Positions 11,101 to 23,018 of a stretch of DNA of 64,000 bases are shown one piece after another. The stretch covers positions 82,813,299 to 82,877,298 of the forward strand of contig NW_026622763.1 of NCBI RefSeq assembly GCF_023065955.2. Direction: 5' to 3'. A program made the translations under genes and the position numbers. Numbering within the stretch: the first letter of the stretch is position 1; the number at the start of each line of letters is the position of its first letter. The notes under the pieces were generated by a model, which was not told the origin of the DNA, did not search any database, and worked only from the letters and a program-made list of their open reading frames with translations. The DNA comes from Ursus arctos. Its lineage: Eukaryota > Chordata > Mammalia > Carnivora > Ursidae.

Positions 11101-12176
11101 AATAATTCAAAACAATATGTAAAAATCACTATTCAAGAAAAAAAATAGACTATTGCACAGGTAACGTATGCTTTTGACCTTTTTCTTTTCCCAGCATAAC
11201 AGGGAGAAATTAGCATAAGGCAGTCCTTTTAACTTCTAATTCTTTCCCTCCAGCAGGAGCTTATTGAATATCTCTCCATCATGTGCACTGTTGGATATGC
11301 CATTTCTTTGAGTTCTGAAGCTGTAGATTTTCTCATTATTGGTATTTTGGGTGAACAATTGTCAATCAATGTCTTTTCATAATGGGGCAAGTTTTGTTTT
11401 TTATTATTAGGAAACTAAAAGTTCTAGAAACTGCTGTGCAACAAAACATCTCACCACATCACTATCTTTTATGCAGTGTATTGTTATCCTATTATTTAAC
11501 TTTGAAAAATAAACTCTTATTGCATAGACTTCCACTTTTAGCCAAGACATTTTAATAGGGACCAGATTTATTCCCTGCCTGAAGCAACCACAAAACTAGA
11601 AAAAGTATAGGAAGCAATAATTTTCAGACAATGGACATCAAGAAATGAAGGACAGTGATGTCTGGGAGATGGGATTCATCTTTCCCAAGTGAATTTCGTT
11701 CCATTGGACAGAAATTTGACTGGAAATTCAAAAAGAAACATATATGAAACCTGCACATAAGTAATACAGTGTCAATTGCAGTGTTTTTTTGTTTTTTGTT
11801 TTTTTGTTTTTGTTTTTTTTTTTTAGGCATTTAAACTTTTGTTCAGCTTATAACAATGCAGAAGACAAGCTAGGAAATGTGTGAAAGAATGTCTATGACT
11901 ATGATAGGTCTTCTTTATTTAGAAATACAAACTAAACTATTTCTGTCTTAAAATTTTATCTTTCTAAACATGTAAGTGTTTTCAATACTGGGAATGGGAA
12001 GTCATGTTAGTGAGTTCATTGAACAAAAAAGTAATGTGTATAAGCTCTGGTGTTTTCACAGTCAAGAATTGGTAGAATTGGACCTATTTGCCAGATTATT
12101 GAAACTTTCTATAATACTATTTTTTTAAAACCAAACTTCATGAATTCTTTTACTTACAGAGTTAGATCTCTTTATT
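11101..12176. other. Unique sequence with a T-rich run
   Basis: A T-rich run at about 11783-11824 (ttttttgtttttt units) is the only simple repeat. I see no gene. Confidence 0.4.
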
Positions 12177-12191
12177 AGAAATTAGTGTCTT

Positions 12192-12390
12192 GGGGGCATC
12201 TGGGCGGCTCAGTGGGTTAAACATCTGACTCTTGATTTTGGCTCAGGTCATGATCTCAGGGTTGTGAGATCGAGCCCCATGTCAGGCTCTGCACTGGGCG
12301 TGGAGCCTGCTTAAAATTCTCTCTCTCTCCCTCTGCCCCTCTGTACCCTCCCCCTGTAAAAAAAAAAAAAAAAGATTAATTAAAAAAAAA
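12192..12390 (+). mobile_element. Carnivore SINE, full length
   Basis: Sense-strand SINE with head 'gggcatctgggcggctcag', body 'gtcatgatctcagggttgtg', a CT-rich stretch and an A-rich tail. Flanking repeats 'agaaattagtg' (12177-12187) and 'agaatttagtg' (12392-12402) are the target-site duplication. Confidence 0.92.
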
Positions 12391-12402
12391 AGAATTTAGT
12401 GG

Positions 12403-13413
12403 CTCTGAACCAACTCTTGACTTTTGTTAATGCCTAACTTGTATAAGGTCTTTAAATTCCCAAGATATTTAAGCTAACTCTAAGCCTTTTTTCTTGATTC
12501 TATTTGATCTTGTATACTCCCAGGAAATATATTTCAGCAGCTTTCTGAAAAAGAAATAAATAAAACTTCTCATTTTTCTTTAATGGAGAATGGATAGGCA
12601 ATGTGAAAAACTCTAGTTTTGATGTTTAGCTTTCTTTTTGTGACTGTTCTCTTTTGGCCATTATTAACTGAAACTGAACAATTCTGATATATTTCATACT
12701 ATTTTACCTTAAAGTAGGGTTAAAATAAAATAGAGTAGGATCAAGTTGAAATTAGTAATGGAAAGAGAAAAGGTACAAGTGAGACCTCCACCTCCATAAA
12801 AAAAGCAGAGATTTAGTAAACCCGATTAAAGGACAAAGAAAAATAGTATTCTGTGCTTTCACTGAAAACAACTAGACTAAAAACTACCATGTGATTATTT
12901 GGCAGTGTCCTGGGGTTCCTGTAATAACACCTTCTACCCCATCCACTGGAAGCAAAGAACTCTGAATATTTCCACAACTGTCTCCAGGTGCATTATGATT
13001 CATATCCAAATTGGATCCTATTGCTATGTAAATGGTATAATCTGAAGTTGCAGGAGAGTAAATTAACTATAAACCCTATGTGTCTTCTGATTCCTCGGAA
13101 CCCCCTATAGTTTAATGAACAGAGAAGTTTTGTATTTATTCCAAAGTGCCTATTATTCACACACACAATTTCAGTTAGTAAATAACAGGCTTAAAGTTGA
13201 TGGTGTCTGTATTTCTATTTTTCCCCAAACATTTTTTAACAGTGAAATGTGTTTAAAAAGAAAACATAGTAACATATTAAACAAATAAAAGCAAATGACC
13301 GTGATTCCACAGATTAAATTTTAGTTTTTTGCCTGAAAACACATTACTGTTTAATTCATCTGGGAACATCTGAGAAAAAGCAGAGCTCAGAAAACATTGC
13401 TCTTAATATATGA

Positions 13414-13414
<1 letters not shown>
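12403..13414. other. Unique sequence, nothing recognised
   Basis: No gene or repeat identified. Confidence 0.4.

Positions 13415-13453
<39 letters not shown>
13415..13453. repeat. (TG)n microsatellite
   Basis: About 19 TG units. Confidence 0.95.
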
Positions 13454-13455
<2 letters not shown>

Positions 13456-14329
13456 TTAAAAGGACTTCAATTTTACTTTCTTCCTGTCTTTTTTTTTTTG
13501 CACCATTCTCTTTTGACTTAAATTTCTACAACTAAGACTAGAAATAGATGGAAAAAATTAATGTGTAACAAAACAGATATGTCATCAAAATACCAAAAGT
13601 CGAGGTGGCAGTTTAGCCTCTCACATTTTGCAGGACACTTGGACTGTCTGAGATTTGGATTACTAATAAAATCAAACTCAGACTGTGCTCATGCTGGATG
13701 TGCACACTCGCCCAGTTTTTCAGATGGAGAAGTTCAAGAAATGGTTTGTGTTTTGCCTAAGATCTGGATACAGGATGGCCCTGCTGCGCCCCATTCAGGG
13801 CCGCTGGCAGAGTTCTGACTGTGCATCACTGTGCACTGACTGGATCGGGTCTTTGGGACTATGGCTTCTCAAACAGCCCCTTGGAGAGGTCAGATAACAT
13901 AACCAGAAAATGTGAAATATCTAACTTGGACTAATGAGAGACAGAGGATCATAGGAAGTCATGGACAAATTCTCCCTTTTCTCCAAAGCCCCTGAATTAC
14001 TCTTCATGAGTAAATGTTAGGAAGATGTCTCCTGACACTGAGAAACCAAATGCATTTGTGATGATGTAACCAGCTCAGTAAGATTGCCTGCATATTCACT
14101 TTCCCTGACTCATTCTTCCTCTTCCCTCACCCTTCCATCCTGGAATCACTCTACCTGTTTTATATTATTAAATTAGCTTGCTTCTAAGGACATGCTTCCT
14201 CAGCCATCCAAAGGAAGACATTCCTATATGAAATTCATCTATGAGATCAAAGTAATTATACTAAATCACTGAATAGCTGTCAGGATCAAAAGAGATTAAT
14301 TAAATGAATGAAAGCATGAGTGGTTGGAC
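13454..14329. other. Unique sequence, nothing recognised
   Basis: Overlapping small frames at 13561-13818 and 13685-13897 look accidental. No family resemblance was seen. The slightly higher GC at 13680-13880 is unexplained. Confidence 0.35.
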
Positions 14330-14480
14330 CAATTTATTCATTTATTCAGCAAATACTTACTGAACACCTACTTTGTACTAGGCATTGTTATGGCAAATGG
14401 AGATTCAGCAGTAAACACTGAAAATATGTCTTGCCTTTTATGGAGCTCACATTCTACTGACAGAACCACTGTGCATGCCC
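14330..14480 (-). mobile_element. L2 (LINE-2) 3' end
   Basis: 'ttcatttattcagcaaatacttactgaacacctactttgta' is followed by 'ggcattgttatgg' and 'tggagctcacattctac', the complement of the conserved L2 3' tail. It is an ancient mammalian repeat. Confidence 0.8.
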
Positions 14481-15217
14481 AAGTTTCTCTGCCCATGTGG
14501 AGATAGTTTTGTCTTTGCCTTCGCAAACTTCTTTGCCTTACCCATGTTCTAAATGAAGCCCTCTTTTCCATACAGTCCTAGACATTCTGGTAAGAATTGC
14601 TTGCCTCAAGAGAAGGATATAAAAGAGGTAAAGCTAGAGAGGTCGGAGGAAAATGTGAATGAGAATGAACTGATATTTTTAATAACCATTAAGCAAAGGG
14701 AGTGTGGAGGAGGAGAGGTGGAACTGCTACAACTATAAGGGAATTGGGGTGCAAAGGATTTGCAAGTAATCCTATTATTACATATTTGATCCCCATTACT
14801 GAATATCAATAGACACAAGTTTGAAATCAATTTTTTCAATTACTTTGGAGTACTAAGATGTACTTTATGGAATGTTAGAGCCTCCAGTTCTGGGCCATAG
14901 AATTTAAAAATGGATAAATGGGACAAGTATGGAATAGCTTTGAAAATGGGTCATTTGAGTTATATATATTGGTTGTCAATGATATTCTCTTCAATCTTCT
15001 CAATTTTACCAAAATCTTCTGACTTCCAATTTGATTTTCACTCTTTCCTTGACTCTTGAGGAAACATACTTCATTAATAAATTTGTATACATATTTATGG
15101 AAAAGTAGAAGAGATAAAAGGGAAAAGAAAGAAAAATGTCAGAGAAGAGAAGGATGGAGTTAAGGAATAAAAGAAAAGAAAATACACACACAGAAGAGAC
15201 TTTCCTCTTTTCTCAGC
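14481..15217. other. Unique sequence, nothing recognised
   Basis: A purine-rich stretch lies at 15095-15200. No gene seen. Confidence 0.4.
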
Positions 15218-15233
15218 AGGAATTCTCTCTTCT

Positions 15234-15427
15234 TTTTTTATTTTTTTATTTTTAAAGATTTTATTTATTTATTTGACACAGAGAGAGCACAAGCAGGGGG
15301 AGCAGCAGAGGGAGAAGAAGACTCTCCGCTGAGCAGGGAGACCGACGCGGGGCTGCATCCCAGGACCCTGAGATCATAACCTGAGCTGAAGGCAGATGCT
15401 TAACCGACTGAGTCGCCCAGGTGCCCC
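15234..15427 (-). mobile_element. Carnivore SINE, full length
   Basis: Antisense SINE ending in 'gactgagtcgcccaggtgcccc'. The 16-base target-site duplication (aggaattctctcttct / aggagttctctcttct) lies at 15218-15233 and 15428-15443, with one mismatch. Confidence 0.95.
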
Positions 15428-15443
15428 AGGAGTTCTCTCTTCT

Positions 15444-16319
15444 ACAGCATGATATTTCCAAAGGAGATAAAATATTTTTCAGCATCTGGCTTTCTTTTTC
15501 TGCCACTTCCTATTCTTACTCTTTTGAACAAGAAAGCTTAGGCTATAGGCAACAAATACACAACAAAACTAGATCCATAGGCTATGAGAATGACTTGTAT
15601 GAGATGGAAGCAAAGAGGAACGGAGCAGAAGGGAAATAGAAGACCAAAAAAGCTACACCAGCATTCTAAATCCACTTAAAGAACTAAAAGCAGGTGATTT
15701 CATTTTAGGCTATTTTTCCCCCCTGATGGTCTGTCTTGCATGAAGGGCAGGAAATCAAGAAAGAACAAGAGAGCAGAAATAGGATATTCTTCCCTGGCGA
15801 TGGCTGCACACCTACCTAGTGAAGTGATCACAGGGCTGGGACTACAGGTGTATGATTGCTTCACTGTTGCTTCCAGTGAGTCATAATGTGTAAGCATTTG
15901 GAAGGCTTTTCTCTGCATCTAGTGAGGAAAAACATAAACAAGAATAAAAATAAACAAAAAGAGCCTATGTACGTCAAATGATATTAGTATTCACAATATG
16001 TCCATGTGCCATATACCCGTATGCAATTGCTAACCTGAATGTAAATGCGTTCTCATAATTCATCTCAGCGTAGAATTTGAGTTGGAAGTAATGAGTGATT
16101 TCTGGTAAGGAAATTAAGAATGGACGTGTCTCATCCCTGTTCTTTCTCTTACCCACATGGATGGGGACTGGGGGATGCCTATAAGATGATTGAGTTGCGA
16201 CAAAGAAAACCGCCAGTGTCTGAATTCCTGCTTCTGACCCTAAGAAAAGGCAACAAAGTCAAGTTCATAAAAGTCACATTTAGGTCCGTGAAAAAAAATC
16301 ACCTCCTCTCATTTCAAGC
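15444..16319. other. Unique sequence, nothing recognised
   Basis: No gene or repeat identified. Confidence 0.4.
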
Positions 16320-16386
16320 TAGGGTAAGGGTTAGGGTTGGGGTTGATGTTGGAATTGGGGTTGGAGTTAGGATTAAGGGTAGAGTA
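16320..16386 (+). repeat. Degenerate telomere-like GGGTTA repeat
   Basis: Contains 'agggtaagggttagggttgg' followed by variants such as 'ggggttgatg', 'ggggttggagtt' and 'aggattaaggg'. The roughly 6-base period and G-rich strand match a decayed interstitial TTAGGG array. Confidence 0.7.
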
Positions 16387-16789
16387 AGATTTTTATTATT
16401 AGAGAATAACTGAGAAGTAGATCATGTTCCTTTCCAGCAGAAATCAATATGAAGGATCGTAAATTTCACCAAGCACCAAGAAGAGGCTGTTATTCCTCCC
16501 TTTCTCAAGCTATTTGTCTTGGGGAAACCATTTCGGTGAAGATTGGAGCCTTAGATATGACATTTATAAGATGCTAAGAACATATTACATGAGTACTTTG
16601 CTGGATAATGAATAAAGCACAGGTTCTTCCCATAATTTGCAGGAGATATACCTCTGAAGCCAGCCTCTTTACTCCATTGTCTCCCCAGAAGCCATCCTCA
16701 GGCATAGCAGTAATGACAGAGGAAGGGAGCCTCTGTGGCTTGTGTCCAGGAGAAAGCAGCAAGACCACAATACTTTCCTAGTGATCTGT
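16387..16789. other. Unique sequence, nothing recognised
   Basis: No gene or repeat identified. Confidence 0.4.
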
Positions 16790-17160
16790 AAATTGAGCGC
16801 GTTGAGATTTCATTTAACAGAGCTCGCCTGCCCAGAAGCACTGAAAGTCAATTACATTATAAAGCTAATGTTCAGTGCTGTTGAGAATTAGAGATAAAGA
16901 ACATCTAAAAATGCAATTGTTCAAGCTGTTTCTGTATCTTAATAGGAGATGTTTGTTTTTTAGTGGTTATAATAATAAAATTAATATTTGTTTTTTTAAT
17001 TAGAGTTAAAAATCTTTCCCTAATGCAAGGCAGATAGTTCTAGTTTTATGTAAACAAGGTAAAAATCAGTCAACATGATTTCCTATTTAATGATGCATAT
17101 TTTAATCATGATTACAATATGTATTTGCAAAATGACTAAGAAATATTTTGCTTAGTTTCA
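16790..17160. promoter_or_regulatory. Candidate conserved noncoding element
   Basis: Repeat-free stretch starting with a CpG-containing part (gagcgcgttgagatt, gagctcgcctgcc) and continuing into TAAT-rich DNA (ctttttttaattagagtt-like blocks, ttaatgatgcatatttta). This texture resembles developmental enhancers, but the call is by appearance only. Confidence 0.25.
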
Positions 17161-18204
17161 TAAGGAAGCTATTGCCCCAATGCCAATATTAAGAGGAGCA
17201 AAATTCAGAGTGTGTAGCTTTTATTAGAGAAATGATATGCTGTATTACCCACTAGGAACACAATCAGTGGAGTTTTAAAGGAGGTGAAAAGAATACTATT
17301 CTAACATAATAATGAAAGTTATAACTCTATCGATATAGTAAATAATTCTTTTACCATGGTTCAACTTCCATAGAGGAACTTTAAAGAAAAAAAATGTTTT
17401 CTTTAGAATAAACAAAGAAAAAAATCTTCTCTCTTTGCCCTGTTTTCTTGTCCTTGATTTTTCTGTCTCTGGTTTTCTACTCAGGTTCTGACATATTCAA
17501 GGAAGTATTTTGCTGGGTACATGGAAATGAGGCTGGACTGCCACGTTCTCTGCCCAAGATGGGAGCTCCACTGTGTGTAGTTCTACTCCATTTCTGATAT
17601 AATTCTGGGGAATACAAACCTCCTCAAATGTTCTTCCAAGAACCAAACAACAGCAGAACAGAATCTACTAAATTCCTTTCTAAGCCTCAGGCTGAAGCAC
17701 AGAATAATGGAATTCACAGCTGAACCTATAACCAAGATTTTTCATCTAGGAAATAAAAATGTTTGGCTCTGGGAATGGGGAGGGAGGGACTGACAGGAAG
17801 GAAGCATGATCTGTAAAAACAATTTGTTTTTCAACTTGAAATATAAAGCTAAGATGGGGAATGAAGAAACAAAGCTAAATCGAATTGTCACTCAGCTTTT
17901 TTTTGGTTAGCTACTTACAATACTGAAAAGGCAGCTCTGAAATAGAACCTAATTTCAAGATAGCAATGAACATGAAGTGTAAGGAGTGGAAGAGGAAAAA
18001 GGATACAAGGAGACTTCCAACTCAAAATATGGTTTCAAATAAAAATTCTAAAGCATATAAATGAAAAAAAAAGGTCTTGGTAACAAAAAAATAAATTTAT
18101 ATGTAGAATATGTATTTGTCTGGCTGAAATTAAAATGAGAGATGTCTGAAAAATTAAATGTATTTTAGATTCTGGAAGAGACAAATTAAGAAATGACAGT
18201 AATA
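17161..18204. other. Unique sequence, nothing recognised
   Basis: No gene or repeat identified. Confidence 0.4.
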
Positions 18205-18453
18205 AAAAATGATAATATTGTCAACACTTCTATCGGAAATATTGTGTGCCAGACATTGTTCTTAAAGTTTCACATATAGAAGCTCAATAATTTTTGTAAT
18301 AACTCTCAGAGGAAAATCCTCATTTTGCAAGTGGAGAATCTAAGACAAGGGAGGTTTAAAGTGATTTGCCCAATCTAGCATAGTAAGTGACGGAGGTCAA
18401 CTTTGAACCCATGCGATCTGATTCCAGAAACTGGGCTCTTTACCATTGGGTGC
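18205..18453 (-). mobile_element. MIR SINE, nearly full length
   Basis: Complement of MIR: 'tgtgtgccagacattgttct', 'cctcattttgcaagtggag', 'gtgatttgcccaa', 'tagtaagtgacggaggtcaa' and 'gaacccatgcgatctgattcc' appear in the right order. It is an ancient mammalian tRNA-derived SINE. Confidence 0.85.
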
Positions 18454-18468
18454 CAGAAATTAAAAAGT

Positions 18469-18470
18469 GA

Positions 18471-18534
<64 letters not shown>

Positions 18535-18544
18535 AAAGGAAAAA

Positions 18545-18596
<52 letters not shown>

Positions 18597-18597
18597 A
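18469..18597. repeat. (GAAA)n microsatellite, about 130 bp
   Basis: Roughly 30 GAAA/AAAG units with one interruption near 18535-18547 (aaaaggaaaaaaag). It sits just beyond an MIR. The overlapping frame encoding repeated lysine-arginine is not a gene. Confidence 0.97.
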
Positions 18598-18811
18598 GTG
18601 AGCTGAAATTGAGTAAGTATTAGTAGATATAAAAATAACCAAAGAGAAAGTTTGGCAATGAAAAATTTAGTTATTGAAATAAGAAGACATGAAGATGATA
18701 AACTTTAGTGTTCATTGAAAAAAAATAATAATTTGGGAAAAAGAATTGAGGAATTGACTGAAATGCATCCAGATAAACAATGAGATAAAATGTTTGTTAT
18801 TTTCAAACATT

Positions 18812-19056
18812 CACTTTTTATTTATTTTATTTTATTTATTTATTTTAGAGAGAGAGAGTGAGAGAGTGTGAGTAGGGGAGGGGAAGAGGCGGAGAATCTC
18901 AAGCAGGTTCCCTGCTGAGCACCCAGCCCCACCTGGGGGCTCAACACTGGGCTCAATCCAGGGCTCAACTGGAGCTCCATCTTATGACTCTGAGGTCCTG
19001 ACCTGAGCTGAAACCAAGAGTCAGACACTTAACCGACTGAACCACCCCATGAGCCT
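18812..19056 (-). mobile_element. Older carnivore SINE with internal expansion
   Basis: Antisense SINE flanked by 'gttattttcaaacatt' (18796-18811) and 'gttattcccaaacatt' (19057-19072). The body has three nearby 'gggctcaa' units (18940-18970) where one is usual, making this copy longer than its neighbours. Confidence 0.9.
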
Positions 19057-19214
19057 GTTATTCCCAAACATTTAAAAGAGGCTTAAAAACTCCAAAATCT
19101 AATAGGAATTAGAGAAGAAAAAAATAGAGAAAATAGTAGTGAAGCAAAAACTGAAGAGATAGGTGATGAGAATTTTCTACAAATGAAAAAGGCATGAGTC
19201 CAAAATTGAAAGTT

Positions 19215-20200
19215 CAATTCAGCTATGAATTTTCACAATTTATTGATCTCCTATATATGTGTCCCTACAAATAGGGACAGTTTAATGTTTTCCTTTCCAA
19301 TATGTATGCTGTATATTTCCTTTTCCTACTTCTTGCACTGGCAAGAATATCTTGCACTACACTGGAAAAGACTGGTGAAAGTAAACATCCATGACTTTTT
19401 CCCAATCTTAGGGAGAAAACATTCAGTTCTTTGCTATTATGTGTTATGTTATTTATAGGTTTTTTGTATATCCTATTTATCAAGTTGAGGAAGTGCCCCT
19501 TAATTTTTATTTCTTCAAAATTTTTTGTTATGAATGTGTTGAATTTTGTCATATATTTTCTGTGTGGTTGTTAACTGATACAAAAATGTAATTTTTTCTT
19601 CTTTAGTCTGTCGATATGGTGGATTACATTGGTTGATTTCTGCATATTGCATCTTTACAATGGACTCTATCAGGTCATCATGTATAATTTTCAATGTATA
19701 TTCCAAATTCTATTTGCTAGTATATTTAAGGATTTTTGCATTTATATTCATAAGGAATATGAGTCTATAGTTTTCTTTGTTGTATTATCTTTGTCTGGTT
19801 TTGCTGTCAGGGTAATACCAGCTTCATAAAATGAAATGAGTTCTATCCTCATATTTTCTGGAAGATATTTTGAGAACTGGTGTTAATTCTTTACATGTGT
19901 GGTAGAATTTTCTACTGAAGTCATTTGTACGTGAAAACTTCTTTCTGAGGAGAGTTTTTTAAAATTATAAATTGAATTTTCTTAATAGTTATTGAACTAT
20001 TTAAATTATTTTATGTACAGCAGTGTAGTAATTTGTGTTTCCAAAGAATTGATCCATTTGGTGTAAGTTGTAAAAATATGTGTATATAGTTGTTTATAGA
20101 ATTCCCTTATTACTCCTTTTGTGTCTGTAGGGTCTGTGGTGATATTCTTTCTTTCATTCCTGTTATTAGAATTTTGTATTGTCTCTCTTTTCTCTGGCGG
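19215..20200 (-). mobile_element. Old L1 fragment, reverse transcriptase region
   Basis: Minus-strand frames at 19265-19552, 19515-19706 and 20006-20195 give L1 ORF2 signatures, such as LNLINRIYKKPINNI, a degenerate form of the '[10 protein letters not shown]' motif (GCLLSPVFSSVV) and ITTDPTDTKGVIREFYKQLY. Several frameshifts and stops make it non-functional. The 5' boundary near 20200 is abrupt. Confidence 0.8.
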
Positions 20201-21036
20201 TTTTGCTAGAGGTTTGCTCCCTCTTTCCTGCCCCTTTGGCTGAAGAAAGTAGGCTTGGCTGGGGCATTTTTGTCTGTGCTTTTTGGTTGTTTCCAGGTTG
20301 CTGGCTTCTTCAGCACCCAACATAGGATATATGTGGAGAAAACCAAAACCTGACGAGCTCCCCACTATGTTATTCCTTTGGAACCCAGATCCCTAGTTTT
20401 TCTGCCATTTTCTCTCTACCTTTCAGAGGCTTTTTATGTTTGTTTTACTTTATGGGAGGAATGGGGAATAGTTTGTCTACTTTATCTTCCCAGAAATGGG
20501 AATCCTCTTATCATCATTTTAAACAAGGAAACTTTAGTCTTTTTGGTTTGTTTTTTCTTCTCACAGCAATAGATAACTACAACAGTTTGCCAACTTGTTC
20601 TGAGTTTTATAACCTTCATAGACAAGGGAAGTATGGAAATGGAAAAATCAGTGTCATCTTATACTTGCCCATAGCCATCCTCCCAACACTAGGGTAGCCA
20701 GGATTCTAGGGGTCCCTCAGTTCTGGTGTAAGCTGCAATAACCAGGCTTCCCTGGCCTGAAAGAAGACCAACATCTAACAGTATCTCTTTGGTCACCTTA
20801 GTCCACAAGCACAGTGAGAAACATCAAGACACACACTGCTCCATTGCAATGCCCTAAACTGAATCACTTGGGTGTCAGCCAGCTGTACTGTGTGCTGTTG
20901 CCCTTCATGAATAAGAAGCCCATAGAGACTAAGCAGGAGTTGATGTCTCAGGTGCTCAGTGGAGCCCAACAGGCTCAGGAATTGGTGGGCAGAGTGTCCA
21001 TGAGAACACACTTCCACAGAGGAGATTTAAGCTCTG
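20201..21036. other. Unclassified block between two L1 fragments
   Basis: This segment joins the L1 at about 20200 without obvious L1 homology and ends where an L1 3' tail starts at 21037. It has moderate GC and overlapping open frames on both strands at 20793-21050. A processed pseudogene, an LTR fragment or an L1 5' region are all possible. I recognise no protein. Confidence 0.3.
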
Positions 21037-22189
21037 TCTACATTTTTTAGTCTTAATTTTAGTATAGTTAACCATACAGTGTCATATTAGTTTCAGTTGT
21101 ACAATGTAGGGATTCAACAATGCCATACATTACTCAGTGCTCATGATGGTATGTGTACTCTCAATCCCCTTCGCCTATTTGACTCATCCCTGCACACCAT
21201 CCTTCCTTCTGGTAACCATTGTATTTGTTCTCTACAGTTAAGAGTCTGTTTTTTGGCTTATCTCTCTTTTTCTTTGTTGGTTTTGTTTCTTAAATTCCAC
21301 ATATAAGTGAAATCATATGATATTCATCTTTCTCTGACTGACTTATTTCACTTAGCATTATACCCCCTAGGTCCATCCGTAGGGTTACAAATGGCAATAT
21401 TTTATTCTTTTTTTATGGTAGAGTATTACATTGTATATAAATACCACTTCTTTATTCATTCAACTATTGATGGACACTTGGCCTGCTTTCATATTTTGGC
21501 TATTGTAAATAATGCTGCAGTAAACGTGGAGTACATATATCATTTCGAATTATGTTTTCATTTTCCCTAGGTAAATACCCAATAGTGGAGTTACTGGATC
21601 ATAAGGTAATCCTATTTTTAATTTTTTTTTTAGGAACCTCCATACTGTTTCCACTGTGGATGCATCAGTCCAACAGTGCACAAGAATTCCTTTCTCTCTA
21701 CATCCTCACCAACACTTATTTCTTGAGTTTTCTATTTTAGCCATTCTGACAGGTGTGAGGTGATATTTTATTGTGTTTCTGATTTGTATTTTCCTGATGA
21801 CAAGCAATATTGAGCATCTTTTCATTTCCCTGATGGCCATCTGTATGTCTTCTTTGGAGAAATGTCTATTCATGTCTTCTGCCCATTTTTAATTAGATTA
21901 TTTTGGTTTTTGGCGTTGAGTTATATAAGTTATATATCTTTATATAGTTTGGATACTAACATTTTATTGGATATATCATTTGTAAATATCTTCTCCCATT
22001 CTATAGGTTGTCTTTTAGTTGTTTTTGTTTGTTTGCTTATTTTTGCTGTGCAGAAGCTTTTTATTTTGATGTAGTCTCAATAGTTTATTTTTGTTCTTGT
22101 TTCCCTTGCCTTAGGAGACATATCTAGAAGGATATTGTTACAACCAATGTCAGGAAATTACTGCCTGTGTGTACTCTCCTAGGATTTTT
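21037..22189 (-). mobile_element. Older L1, 3' part (left piece of a split element)
   Basis: Complement of an L1 3' UTR and ORF2 end. It starts with 'ttttttagtcttaatttt' and 'gtatagttaaccatacagtg', then 'ttaaattccacatataagtgaaatcatatga', 'aataatgctgcagtaaac' and 'gaaatgtctattcatgtcttctgcccat'. At 22189 it stops at the insertion point of a younger L1, and its continuation resumes at 28218. Confidence 0.85.
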
Positions 22190-22613
22190 TAAATTAAATG
22201 TTTAAATTTAAATTCATTAATTAATATATAATGTATTATTAGTTTCAGAGGTAGAGTTCAGTGATTCGTCAGTCTTATATAATACTCAGTGTTCATTATA
22301 CCACATGCCCTCCTTAATGTCCTTCATCCAGTAACCCCATTCCCCCACCCTCCTCCAGCACCCCTCAGTTTGTTTCCTATGATTAAGAGTCTCTTATTGT
22401 CTACTTCTCTGATTTCATCTTGTTTTATTTTTCCCTCCCTTCCCCCATGATCCTCTGTTTTGTTTCTTAAATTCCACATATGAGTGAGATCATATGATAA
22501 TTGTCTTTCTCTTATTGACTTATTTCCCTTGGCATAATACTCTCTAGTTCCATCCACATCATTGCATATGGCAAGATTTCATTTTTTTGATGACTGAGTA
22601 GTATTCCATTATC

Positions 22614-22614
22614 C

Positions 22615-22649
<35 letters not shown>

Positions 22650-22660
22650 ATCTATCTATA
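22614..22660. repeat. (CTAT)n microsatellite inside L1 3' UTR
   Basis: Around ten CTAT units with a 'catctatctata' end, arisen in the 'attccattatccat' part of the L1 3' UTR. Confidence 0.95.
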
Positions 22661-22671
22661 TATCACATCTT

Positions 22672-22856
22672 TTTTTTAAAGAAGTTATTTATTAATTTGA
22701 AAGAGAGAGAGAGACTAAGAGCAGGAGCAGGGAGGAGAGCGAGAAGCAGGCTCCCCACTGAGCAGAGAGCCTGATGTGGGGCTCAATCCTAGGATCCCAG
22801 GACCACAACCTGAATGGAAGGCAGATGCCCAACAGACTGAGCCACCCAGGTGCCCC
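22672..22856 (-). mobile_element. Carnivore SINE inserted in the younger L1
   Basis: Antisense SINE ending 'gactgagccacccaggtgcccc'. Target-site duplication 'tatatcacatctt' / 'tataccacatctt' at 22659-22671 and 22857-22869 comes from the L1 3' UTR, so the SINE post-dates the L1. Confidence 0.93.
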
Positions 22857-23018
22857 TATACCACATCTTCTTTATCCATTCATCTGTCAATGGACATCTG
22901 TGCTTTTTCCATCATTTGGCTATTGTGGATATTCCTGCTATAATCATTGGGGTGCAGGTACCTCTTCAGATCACTACATTTATATCTTTGGGGTAATTGC
23001 AGTAGTGCAATTGGAGGG

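Noticed and set aside
12192..12265. SINE heads as tRNA genes
   Set aside because: The tRNA-like parts of these SINEs are diverged, lack a full cloverleaf and are followed by SINE bodies, so no tRNA gene is called.
18403..18642. Lysine/arginine or serine/phenylalanine repeat frames
   Set aside because: They are translations of the GAAA microsatellite.
20814..21050. Possible small gene or processed pseudogene of 78 codons
   Set aside because: I recognise no family, there is a competing frame on the other strand, and it lies within an L1 nest. It is left as an unclassified block.
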